From contig JANSYI010000028.1 in the NCBI GenBank assembly GCA_024742475.1, positions 54,573 through 118,572 on the forward strand: a DNA stretch of 64,000 nucleotides, in the 5' to 3' direction. A program made the position numbers and the translations under genes. This DNA comes from a bacterium (GTDB lineage: Bacteria; Myxococcota_A; Polyangia; Nannocystales; Nannocystaceae). This document shows positions 23,974 through 31,957 of this stretch, one piece after another (position 1 is the first letter of the stretch; each line of letters opens with the position of its first letter). Below the pieces are notes generated by a model that saw nothing but the letters and a program-made list of their open reading frames with translations, had not been told where the DNA came from and did not search any database.

Positions 23974-26835
23974 ATGGCCACTGCCAAGAAGAGCACCTCC
24001 GCCAAGAAGACCACCAAGAAGAAGGTGGCCAAGAAGGCGACGAAGAAGAAGGTCACCAAGAAGAAGGTGACCAAGAAGAAGGTGGCCAAGAAGACCACCA
24101 AGAAGACCGCCAAGAAGGCGACCAAAAAGAAGGTCTCCAAGAAGAAGACGGCCAAGAAGACGACGAGCAAGAAGGCCGGGAGCGGTGCCGGTCGTCAGCT
24201 GGTCATCGTCGAGTCTCCTGCGAAGGCCAAGACGATCAACAAGTACCTCGGCGATGACTTCGTCGTGCACGCCTCGGTCGGCCACATTCGCGACCTGCCC
24301 GCGAAGTCGCCCAAGGGGGTCAAGCAGCCGGTTCCGGGGGTCGACCTCGACAACGGCTTCGTGCCCACCTACGAGGTCCTGCCCGGCAAGGCCAAGACGG
24401 TCAACGAGCTCAAGCGCCTGGCCAAGGACGCCCGAGAGATCTGGTTTGCGACAGACCTCGACCGCGAGGGGGAGGCGATCGCCTGGCACCTCGCGCAGGA
24501 GCTCGGCGTCGAGCCCACGCAGGCCAAGCGCGTCGTCTTCAACGCCATCACCAAGACCGAGGTCCAGCGCGCGTTCTCCGAGCCGCACGAGATCGACGTG
24601 GCCAAGGTCAACGCGCAGCAGGCCCGCCGTATCCTCGACCGCATCGTCGGCTATCAAGCCTCGCCGCTGCTGTGGAAGAAGGTCGCCCGAGGCCTGTCCG
24701 CAGGCCGCGTGCAGTCGGTCGCGGTACGCTTGATCGTCGAGCGTGAGCGCGAGATCGAGGCGTTCGTCCCCGACGAGTACTGGAAGGTCACCGCCCACCT
24801 CGCGCTCGACCCCAAGACCGCGCCCAAGCTCGCCAAGGCGTGGACGAAGCTGCTCGCCACGCGCGACGAGAAGAACAAGCCGCCCACGCTCAAGGCGCGC
24901 AACGCCTGGCTGGCCGAGCACAAGGGCCTCAAGACCGAGCTGGTCTCGATCGCAGGCAAGAAGTTCGATCTCGGGTGCAAGGCCGACGCGCCGCGCGACC
25001 TCTCGAAAGACATCAAGAAGGTCGCCGAAGCGGTGGGTTTGACCGACGTGAAGGTGGAGAGCACCGCCGACCCCGAGGGCAAGGGTCCCGCCGCGATGAA
25101 GCGGGTCGTGGTCGGCACGCTCGACCCCAAGGCCCTGTACGCCATCAAGTCGATCGAGACCCGGCGCACCACGTCGCGTCCGCCCGGTCCCTTCATCACC
25201 TCCTCGCTGCAGATCGCCGCCGCCAACCAGCTGGGCTTCACCGCCCAGCGGACCATGCGAGCCGCGCAGCAGCTGTACGAAGGCATCGAAGTCCCCGGTG
25301 AGGGCCAGGTGGGTCTCATCACCTACATGCGTACCGACTCCACCAACCTCTCGCCCGAGGCGATCGCCGACGCGCGGTCGTACGTGCAGGGTCTGGGGGC
25401 CGAGTACCTGCCCGACAAGCCCAACACCTGGAGCTCGTCCAACAAGGACGCCCAGGAGGCGCACGAGGCGATCCGGCCCACGTCGGCCGCCCGCACGCCC
25501 AAGGAGCTCGAGTCGTCGCTCACGCCCGACCAGTACCGCCTCTACGACCTCATCTGGCGCCGCTTCGTCGGCGGCCAGATGGTCCCCGCCAAGTGGGACG
25601 CGACCGCCGTGCTCTTCGAGCGCTCCGACCAGAAGACGGGCGCCACGCTCAAGGCCACCGGCCGCGTGCTCGCCTTCGACGGCTTCTACAAGGTCGTTGG
25701 CGTCCCCACGGCCAGCGATGAGCAGACGCTGCCCGACCTGGCCGAGGGCGATCCTGCCGCGCCGTTCTCCATCGACCCCGACCAGAAGTTCTCCTCGCCA
25801 CCGCCGCGATACACCGAAGCTTCGCTGGTCAAGACGCTCGAAGCCGAGGGCATCGGCCGCCCGTCCACCTACGCGTCGATCATCAGCGTCATTCAAGATC
25901 GCCGCTACGTCGAGAACATCGACAGGCGCTTCTATGCCACCGACCTCGGCGAAGTGGTGACCGACAAGCTCATCGAGGCGTTTCCCAGCCTCATGTCCGT
26001 CGGGTACACCCGATCGATGGAGAACGAGCTCGACCTCATCGAGGACGACGAGGCCGACTGGCAGGAGATGCTCTCGCGCTTTCACCAGCCGTTCACCGAG
26101 GCCCTCGAGGTCGCGCACGAGAGCATGACGCATGCCAAGGCCGAGACGCAGCCGGCGATCTACAAGTGCCCAAAGTGCGGCGCGCAGACGCTGTATCGCT
26201 TCGGTCGCAACGGTCGCTTCCTGTCGTGCTCGACCTACCCCGACTGCGACTACTCGGCGCCGATCGACCGGGCAGGGCGCCCGCTGCTGCCCGAGCGGGT
26301 CGACATCGCGGTGCCCGAGGACGGCTCGCAGATGGAGCTCCGCAACGGTCGCTTCGGCCCGTTCCTCACCTCGATCAACTACCCCGAGAGCACCTTCGTG
26401 CTGAACCTCGACAAGAAGGGCGGCGTGAAATATCCGTCGATCCCGCCCGTCGAAACCGAGCTCGAGTGCCCCAAGTGCGACGCGCCGCTCAACCTGCGCC
26501 GAGGCAAGCGCGGTCCATGGCTGGGCTGCTCACGCTTCCCCAAGTGTCGGGGTCGCCTGGGCTGGAACACGCTCGACGACGAGACCAAGGACGACCTCGA
26601 GAAGCAGCTGGCCAAGCACGAGAAGGCCAACCCGCTGCCCAAGATCACCCGCTTCAGCAATGGCGAGGAGATCCCCGAGGGCACGCCCGTGGCCGAGCTG
26701 GTGGTGGCCGGTGGGGTTGCCGAGCTCGAGGTGCACCCCGACGTGCAGACCGACGGGGACGTGGGCATCAAGGCGTCCAAGCGCCCGCTGCCGCCGCGCC
26801 CCGACGGCAAGGAATCGTCCGCCGCGCCCGCGTGA
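23974..26835 (+). CDS. topA: DNA topoisomerase I with lysine-rich N-terminal tail
   Basis: 953 residues. Residues 1-70 are a Lys/Ala/Thr repeat (units like KKVTKKK and KKATKKK) resembling histone H1 or AlgP tails. The type IA core follows: QLVIVESPAKAKTINKYLG, TDLDREGEA in the Toprim domain near residue 160, and the catalytic Tyr near 451 in LITYMRTDSTN. Two C-terminal Cys4 zinc modules are seen (CPKCGAQT with CSTYPDC; CPKCDAPL with CSRFPKC). It relaxes negative supercoils. The basic tail probably adds DNA affinity, as similar repeats do at the C-terminus of actinobacterial TopA. Confidence 0.96.
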   Translation: MATAKKSTSAKKTTKKKVAKKATKKKVTKKKVTKKKVAKKTTKKTAKKATKKKVSKKKTAKKTTSKKAGSGAGRQLVIVESPAKAKTINKYLGDDFVVHASVGHIRDLPAKSPKGVKQPVPGVDLDNGFVPTYEVLPGKAKTVNELKRLAKDAREIWFATDLDREGEAIAWHLAQELGVEPTQAKRVVFNAITKTEVQRAFSEPHEIDVAKVNAQQARRILDRIVGYQASPLLWKKVARGLSAGRVQSVAVRLIVEREREIEAFVPDEYWKVTAHLALDPKTAPKLAKAWTKLLATRDEKNKPPTLKARNAWLAEHKGLKTELVSIAGKKFDLGCKADAPRDLSKDIKKVAEAVGLTDVKVESTADPEGKGPAAMKRVVVGTLDPKALYAIKSIETRRTTSRPPGPFITSSLQIAAANQLGFTAQRTMRAAQQLYEGIEVPGEGQVGLITYMRTDSTNLSPEAIADARSYVQGLGAEYLPDKPNTWSSSNKDAQEAHEAIRPTSAARTPKELESSLTPDQYRLYDLIWRRFVGGQMVPAKWDATAVLFERSDQKTGATLKATGRVLAFDGFYKVVGVPTASDEQTLPDLAEGDPAAPFSIDPDQKFSSPPPRYTEASLVKTLEAEGIGRPSTYASIISVIQDRRYVENIDRRFYATDLGEVVTDKLIEAFPSLMSVGYTRSMENELDLIEDDEADWQEMLSRFHQPFTEALEVAHESMTHAKAETQPAIYKCPKCGAQTLYRFGRNGRFLSCSTYPDCDYSAPIDRAGRPLLPERVDIAVPEDGSQMELRNGRFGPFLTSINYPESTFVLNLDKKGGVKYPSIPPVETELECPKCDAPLNLRRGKRGPWLGCSRFPKCRGRLGWNTLDDETKDDLEKQLAKHEKANPLPKITRFSNGEEIPEGTPVAELVVAGGVAELEVHPDVQTDGDVGIKASKRPLPPRPDGKESSAAPA

Positions 26836-26857
26836 GCATCGCGCGCTCCACACACGA

Positions 26858-26897
26858 ACGCCGCGTGTTCTCCGTGAACACGCGGCGTCGTCTTTTT
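26858..26897. terminator. Strong Rho-independent terminator after topA
   Basis: ACGCCGCGTGTTC (26858-26870) pairs perfectly with GAACACGCGGCGT (26876-26888) around a five-base loop, followed by a run of T (26893-26897). It may also act on the convergent cytochrome genes. Confidence 0.92.
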
Positions 26898-26902
26898 GGG
26901 CC

Positions 26903-27793
26903 CTACGCGGGCGGCGTGAAGCTCGCGCCGTCGGGGGCGCCTTGCTCGAACCAGGCCTCGAACAGGGCGAAGTCCTCGGCCGTGATGGCGCCGCCCCCTT
27001 CGACCTCGCACACCGCCGTGGGCATGTTCTGCTGCACGATCACCCGATCCTGCACGGCCTCCCACGCGGGGGACCCGGCGTAGGTCGAGTTGGCGCCCGC
27101 GTAGTTGTCGGTGAAGTTCTGCAGTGTCCGCAGCTGCGTGCCCCCGTTGTAGGGGAAGTACAGCGTGGGGTCGGACGTCTGGTCGGTGTAGTGGCAGCCG
27201 CAGTTGCGCTCGAGAGCGCCCCCGATGGAGGAGGGGATGACGCCGGCCCCGTCACCCGAGACGACCGGGCTGGTGATGTCCGGCGCGACCACCTCGATCG
27301 AGCAGAGCACCAGGTCGCTGCCCGTGTCGTCGGTGTCCGAGGCCGCGGTCGGGTCGTCGGTGTCCGTGGCGTCCGTGTCACTGCCGCCGCTGTCTGCGTC
27401 GGGGAACTCCACGCCCGCCACCCAGCCCACGAGGAGCGCTTGGTCTTCGGGGGCGAGCATGCCGCCCGGCGGCATCTGGCCGCCCGAGGCTGGGTTGGGG
27501 AAGGTCTTCTCGACCAAATAGCTCCCCTCGACGTTGCCGAACACGACGTAGGGGCCCCCTGCACCGGCTTGACTCAGCCACGCGCCACCCGAGGCCTCCG
27601 AGAGGTCAGGCGCGGTGGCCCCTGAGACGTGGCAGCCGGGCGTGGCGCAGTTCTCATCGAGGACCTGCTGCACGGGTTCGGGCACCGCGTCGCCCGAGCC
27701 CGTCTCGCTCTCGCCTTCGATCTTCTTCACTTGGTCGCAGCCGCCCAAGGCGAGCAGCGACACGCTCAGCGTCAGTACCGTTGCGCGCATCAT
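26903..27793 (-). CDS. Cytochrome-like lipoprotein
   Basis: 296 residues. The signal peptide ends in the lipobox LGGC. A CATPGCH sequence (C-x4-CH) is followed by a GGQMPPGGM block that could supply an axial Met, as in planctomycete-type cytochrome domains. A second candidate site is NCGCHY. An Asp/Thr-rich linker joins the two halves. Atypical heme attachment is inferred and not certain, because no CxxCH is present. Its ATG overlaps the stop of the upstream cytochrome/barrel gene (ATGA), so translation is coupled. Confidence 0.8.
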   Translation of the reverse strand: MMRATVLTLSVSLLALGGCDQVKKIEGESETGSGDAVPEPVQQVLDENCATPGCHVSGATAPDLSEASGGAWLSQAGAGGPYVVFGNVEGSYLVEKTFPNPASGGQMPPGGMLAPEDQALLVGWVAGVEFPDADSGGSDTDATDTDDPTAASDTDDTGSDLVLCSIEVVAPDITSPVVSGDGAGVIPSSIGGALERNCGCHYTDQTSDPTLYFPYNGGTQLRTLQNFTDNYAGANSTYAGSPAWEAVQDRVIVQQNMPTAVCEVEGGGAITAEDFALFEAWFEQGAPDGASFTPPA

Positions 27794-29523
27794 TTGGATG
27801 CCTCCGATTTTGCTTTTCGCTCTTTCTTCCACCGGGCGGCGTTCTTGCCGAGGGTGAACTGACGCACCAGGTTGAAGCCGAGGTAGAAGTTGAACTCGTT
27901 GAACGGGTTGCCTTCCTTGACCCCGTCGTCGGTGGTGAACGGGTTGCCCGATTGGCCGCCCGGCGCCGCGAGGTTGGGGTGGATCTCCCGGTTGTTGGTG
28001 AAGAACAGCTGGAAGAAGTGTTTTCCGGTGTAGTAGCCGGCGCCCAGGCCCCACGAGCCGATCTTCGTGCCGTCGGGGTCGGCGTCGCCGCCACGGACGT
28101 AGAAGAGGTTGGGCGTGCCCACGTCGGGCACGGGGATGAAGTACTCGGCGTCGAACGACCAGCGCTTGCGCTTGCCGAGCCAGACCTGCGAGGCGAGACC
28201 CATCGTCAGCGTGCCGCGCGTGTCCTCGACCGGGACCGGGCCTTCGCCGTCGTCGAAGTCGATGAGGACGCGGCTGCTCTTGTTGGTGCCGGTGTGGTAG
28301 CTGACCTCGAACATCGTCGCCCAGCGCTCGAACCACAGGCGGCTGACGAGCAGCATGAAGTTGCCCGAGAAGCGGTTCTCCACGTCGAAGTCGCGCAGGG
28401 CGTCCGCCGACGCGTACAGGCCGATCGAGAGCATCTGGTCCTCTTCTTGGCGCAGGGGCACGTACTTGGCGCTCAGCTCCCACGCCTTGCGGGAGTTGGT
28501 GCGCGAGAGCCCCACGTCGAGGCCGTCGATGATGCCGTAGGCGATGCCCATGTTCATCACCACGCCCGCGTCCATGCCGAAGGCGCCGCGCTCGGTGCCG
28601 ATGCGGCCGAAGCGGTGGTCGATGCGGTACTGGAACGTCTTCTTGCCCAGCGTCGTGGTGGTGGGCAGCACGATGTGCTTCTCGCCGTGGAACGGCTTGT
28701 ACTTCTTCTTGGGCGGCGTGATCGCGTCGCCGCCATCGTCACCTCCATCGGACGCAACGGGTCCGTCGCCGCTGCCCGTCTCGCTGGGCATCGCCGCGAT
28801 CCAGGCGCGCATCGCCGCGATCTTGTCGGCGGGCAGGGGGTCGTCGCCCAGCGGCATGAGCTCTTCCTTCATGTCCGGCGTCCCGAGGACCTTGTCCATC
28901 AGGTAGCTGCCGTCCGGATCGCCCGGCGCGATGAGCAGCTTGTCGGACTCGTTCGACTTGCGCCCGATGAGCACCGAGAGGTCGCCCTCGAGCGGGAACT
29001 CGCTGGCGTCGTCGAGGCTGCCGCCCTCGGCGTGGCAGGTCGTGCAGTACTCGTCGAACACCGCCTGCGCCTCGGCCCGGAGCGCGGGGTCGGGCGCGGG
29101 AGCAGCGGTCGCGGCGGCCGGCGGGGGGACGGCGGCTGCGGCTGCCTTCTCGGCAGGGATCGACGCGATCCAGTCCTTGACCAGCTGCAAGTTGTCGGCC
29201 GAGAGCGGGTCATCGCCCAGCGGCATCAGGTCTTCCTTCATCGCCTTCGTCCCGAGGATCTTGTCCATCAGGTAGCTGGCGTTGGGATCTCCGGGGGCGA
29301 TGAGGAGCTTGTCCGTCTCGTTGGACTTCCGACCGACCAGCACGGACAAGTCCCCTTCCAAGGGGAACTCGCTGGGGTCGTTCAGATCTCCACCCTCGGC
29401 GTGGCAAGCCGTGCAGTACTCGTCGAAGACGTCCTTGACCTTGGCTTCCAAGGCGGCGTCGCCAACGGGTGCGCTGGCCAGGGCGACCGTAAATAGAAGA
29501 GGAACCATGGGCAGGCCGAGCAT
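27790..29523 (-). CDS. Two cytochrome c domains fused to a DUF5777-like beta-barrel
   Basis: 577 residues from the ATG at 29523. A signal peptide precedes two near-identical c-type domains of about 110 residues, each with CxxCH (YCTACHAEGG and YCTTCHAEGG), a GDLSVL strand and an LMPLGDDPL block with a candidate axial Met. A charged linker (PPKKKYKPF) leads to a C-terminal region of about 300 residues that fits a DUF5777-like outer-membrane barrel (FQYRIDHRF, AYGIIDGLDVGLS, GTLTMGLASQVW). A heme domain joined to a barrel suggests electron transfer at the outer membrane; this is inference. Confidence 0.83.
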   Translation of the reverse strand: MLGLPMVPLLFTVALASAPVGDAALEAKVKDVFDEYCTACHAEGGDLNDPSEFPLEGDLSVLVGRKSNETDKLLIAPGDPNASYLMDKILGTKAMKEDLMPLGDDPLSADNLQLVKDWIASIPAEKAAAAAVPPPAAATAAPAPDPALRAEAQAVFDEYCTTCHAEGGSLDDASEFPLEGDLSVLIGRKSNESDKLLIAPGDPDGSYLMDKVLGTPDMKEELMPLGDDPLPADKIAAMRAWIAAMPSETGSGDGPVASDGGDDGGDAITPPKKKYKPFHGEKHIVLPTTTTLGKKTFQYRIDHRFGRIGTERGAFGMDAGVVMNMGIAYGIIDGLDVGLSRTNSRKAWELSAKYVPLRQEEDQMLSIGLYASADALRDFDVENRFSGNFMLLVSRLWFERWATMFEVSYHTGTNKSSRVLIDFDDGEGPVPVEDTRGTLTMGLASQVWLGKRKRWSFDAEYFIPVPDVGTPNLFYVRGGDADPDGTKIGSWGLGAGYYTGKHFFQLFFTNNREIHPNLAAPGGQSGNPFTTDDGVKEGNPFNEFNFYLGFNLVRQFTLGKNAARWKKERKAKSEASK

Positions 29524-29637
29524 ACGCAACAGGTGTGTATTCGGGGAATTTGCCTCGGTTACGCGCAATGTTCCGCGACCGCGAAACCAAGGCGTCCCGG
29601 CGTGACGAGTCGCGCCACGGGCTGCTAGGCTCTGCGC

Positions 29638-30456
29638 ATGCTCGACCGCTGTGCGCGCCGCGCTCCTGTGCTGGCTGCCTCGTTCGCGTCCGTTCTCCTC
29701 GCGCTCGGATGCAGCGGAGGCGAGAAGACACCCGCTGACAGCAAGCCCGTGGAGGCGAAGAAGGCGCCTACGGATGAAGCGAAGGCCCCGACCAAGGTCG
29801 ACGGCGCACCCCCCAAGGAGGACCCCAAGCTCCCCGAAGAGGACATCGAGGCGCCCGACGGTGAGGCCGCAGGCGAGTCCGCCGAGCCCGCCGAGGGCGG
29901 TGACGAAGGCGAAGAGAGAGAGGCCGACGGTGACGAAGACGGGGAGGCCGACGGTGACGACGGCGGTGAGGCCGACGGTGAGGCCGGCGGTGAGGCCGAC
30001 GGTGATGAAGGCGAAGCGGCCGAGAGCGGCGAAGACGAAGCGGCCGAGGGCGGTGGCGAGGCCGGCGGCTCGGACTCGGCGTCCCTGCTCAAGGAGGCGC
30101 GCACCACCAAGACCACCGACGAGCGCGCGCTCGAGGCCCTGGCCGAGGCCGAGAAGGCCGGCGCCACCGTCAAAGAACTCGCGCGGGCGGCCAAGGCCCG
30201 TGGCGACTACCTCTACAAGGCTCCCGAGCGCGCCAAGGTGTTCTACGAGTGGTCGGCCGAAAAGGACGAGACCTACGCCGACCCCGTGTTCCGGCTCGCC
30301 AAGCAGAAGGCCGTGACCGGCGACGTGGACGACGTGGTCAAGCTGCTCAAGCAGGTGGCCGAGCGCAAGGGCGGCAAGAAGCTGCTCGAGCAGATCGATT
30401 TCGATCCCACCTGGGACATCGTCAAGGACGACCCCGAGGTCCGGGCGCTGCTCTAA
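29638..30456 (+). CDS. Lipoprotein with acidic repeat and TPR-like C-terminus
   Basis: 272 residues. The lipobox LALGC ends the signal peptide. Residues about 40-140 are a Glu/Asp/Gly/Ala repeat (units like EADGDDGG) with strong negative charge. The C-terminal 120 residues are helical and end in FDPTWDIVKDDPEVRALL, the usual last segment of TPR-containing lipoproteins. A structural or adaptor role on the envelope is inferred. Its TAA overlaps the ATG of the phosphatase gene by one base (TAATG). Confidence 0.83.
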   Translation: MLDRCARRAPVLAASFASVLLALGCSGGEKTPADSKPVEAKKAPTDEAKAPTKVDGAPPKEDPKLPEEDIEAPDGEAAGESAEPAEGGDEGEEREADGDEDGEADGDDGGEADGEAGGEADGDEGEAAESGEDEAAEGGGEAGGSDSASLLKEARTTKTTDERALEALAEAEKAGATVKELARAAKARGDYLYKAPERAKVFYEWSAEKDETYADPVFRLAKQKAVTGDVDDVVKLLKQVAERKGGKKLLEQIDFDPTWDIVKDDPEVRALL

Positions 30457-30968
30457 TGGCCACCGACCGCATCGGAGTCCTGTTCGTCTGCCACGCGAAC
30501 ATGTGTCGCTCGCCCCTGGCGCACGGGCTGTTCGTGCACCGGGCCCGTGAGCGCGGCGTGCTCGACCAGCTCGACGTCGACAGCGCGGGCACCTGGGCGG
30601 CCAACGGCATCGCGCCGCACCACGGCAGCCTGCACGTGGCGCAGGCCCATGGCATCTCGCTGGACAGCGCGGGCACGTCTCGCACGATCAGCCCCGAAGA
30701 CCTGCAGCGGTTCGCCCACGTCATCGTCATGGATCGGGCCAACCTGGCCGACGTCGAGCGGCTGCGCCGGCTGTCGGCCTTTGGCGCGGTCGAGGGCGAC
30801 CAGGCGCGGGTTCGGCTGCTACGCGCCATCGAGACGCCGAACGCCGGCGGTGGGGAGCTCGACGTCCCCGACCCCGTGCGCGGTGGCGAGCCCGAGTTCC
30901 AGCAGGTCTACGCGCTCGTCGATCGAGGCTGCCGCGCCCTGCTCGACGAGCTGTTCGGGCCGGCGTGA
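30456..30968 (+). CDS. Low-molecular-weight protein tyrosine phosphatase
   Basis: 170 residues. The P-loop VCHANMCRSPLA (C-x5-R-S) is at the N-terminus and the general-acid DPVRGGEPEF block near the C-terminus, as in arsenate reductase/LMW-PTP proteins. The missing ArsC cysteine pattern favours a phosphatase. It is cytoplasmic. The start overlaps the preceding lipoprotein stop, so the genes are translated together. Confidence 0.93.
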   Translation: MATDRIGVLFVCHANMCRSPLAHGLFVHRARERGVLDQLDVDSAGTWAANGIAPHHGSLHVAQAHGISLDSAGTSRTISPEDLQRFAHVIVMDRANLADVERLRRLSAFGAVEGDQARVRLLRAIETPNAGGGELDVPDPVRGGEPEFQQVYALVDRGCRALLDELFGPA

Positions 30969-31061
30969 GCGGCCGCAAGCGCGCCGAAACGGACGTGCTT
31001 TCGCGCAGATGAGGCGTTGCGACCCTGGCGTCGCAAGCGTGTCTATACTCCGTCCCCGCCG

Positions 31062-31889
31062 ATGCCGAGGTTCCTCCGCTACCTTGCGCCCAACCTGGTC
31101 ACCTCGACCGGTCTGTTGTTCGGTCTGCTCTCCCTCGTGGCGACCTCCGACGGCCGCTTCGTGGATGCCGGGTGGTTCATCACCTGGGCGGTGATGCTCG
31201 ACCGCATGGACGGCCTCGTCGCTCGCACCTTCAAGGCGACGAGTCCGTTCGGCGTGCAGATGGACTCGTTCGCCGACGCCATCAACTTTGGAGTCGCGCC
31301 CGCGTTCCTCGTCTATACGATGCTCTCGGCCGTGCCCGCACTCGGCTTCACCGACGGCTTCGGACGTGGGCTGCTGCTCGGCGCGTGCGCGCTGTGGGTG
31401 CTCGCCACCGTCTTCCGGCTGGCCAAGTTCAACGTCGTGGCCGAGTCGGAGTCGTCACCGGACGTGTTCTTGGGCGTGCCCACAACGCTCGCGGCGGGGC
31501 TCTTGGTGATCTGGGTGCTGGTGCTGCTCAAGTACACCGCGCCCGACACCGTGCTGGGCAACCCCGGGGCGTTCGACGAGCCGCGGGTCTTTGGCGAGCT
31601 GCAGCTCTCGGTCGGGGCGTGGTCCTACCTGCCGGCGGCCATGCTGCTGGGTGCGTTCCTCATGGCGTCGAACCTGCCGCAGCCCAAGCTTCGACCCGCG
31701 AAGCAGAAGCTCATCACCGTCATCATCGTCGTGGGCGCTGCGTCGGGCTTCCTGTTCGCGTTCCTCCGCTTCATGCCCGACTACATGGCGCTGCTGCCGT
31801 CGACGTGGCTGGTCATCGCGCTGGTGTGGAGCGTCGTCTCGCCCAAAGCGCGGCAGATCCCCTCGCCGCCGTTCCTACCCGACGCCTAG
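31062..31889 (+). CDS. pssA: CDP-diacylglycerol--serine O-phosphatidyltransferase-like protein
   Basis: 275 residues from the ATG at 31062. The CDP-alcohol phosphatidyltransferase motif is complete: DRMDGLVAR with GVQMDSFAD (DGxxAR-x8-G-x3-D-x3-D). Several hydrophobic helices follow, ending with a basic cytoplasmic tail. The PssA-type sequence start RYLAPNLVTSTGLLFGL supports phosphatidylserine synthase over phosphatidylglycerophosphate synthase. It acts at the inner membrane in phospholipid synthesis. Confidence 0.9.
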   Translation: MPRFLRYLAPNLVTSTGLLFGLLSLVATSDGRFVDAGWFITWAVMLDRMDGLVARTFKATSPFGVQMDSFADAINFGVAPAFLVYTMLSAVPALGFTDGFGRGLLLGACALWVLATVFRLAKFNVVAESESSPDVFLGVPTTLAAGLLVIWVLVLLKYTAPDTVLGNPGAFDEPRVFGELQLSVGAWSYLPAAMLLGAFLMASNLPQPKLRPAKQKLITVIIVVGAASGFLFAFLRFMPDYMALLPSTWLVIALVWSVVSPKARQIPSPPFLPDA

Positions 31890-31957
31890 GCTGCGAGCGC
31901 CGCCCGACACCGCCAGAAGCGGCCCCAGGGGTGCATCGGGGCGTGGAATCAAACCGG

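Noticed and set aside
23794..26133. 779-residue minus-strand frame opposite topA
   Set aside because: It is a Leu/Gly/Arg-rich shadow; topA on the plus strand is beyond doubt.
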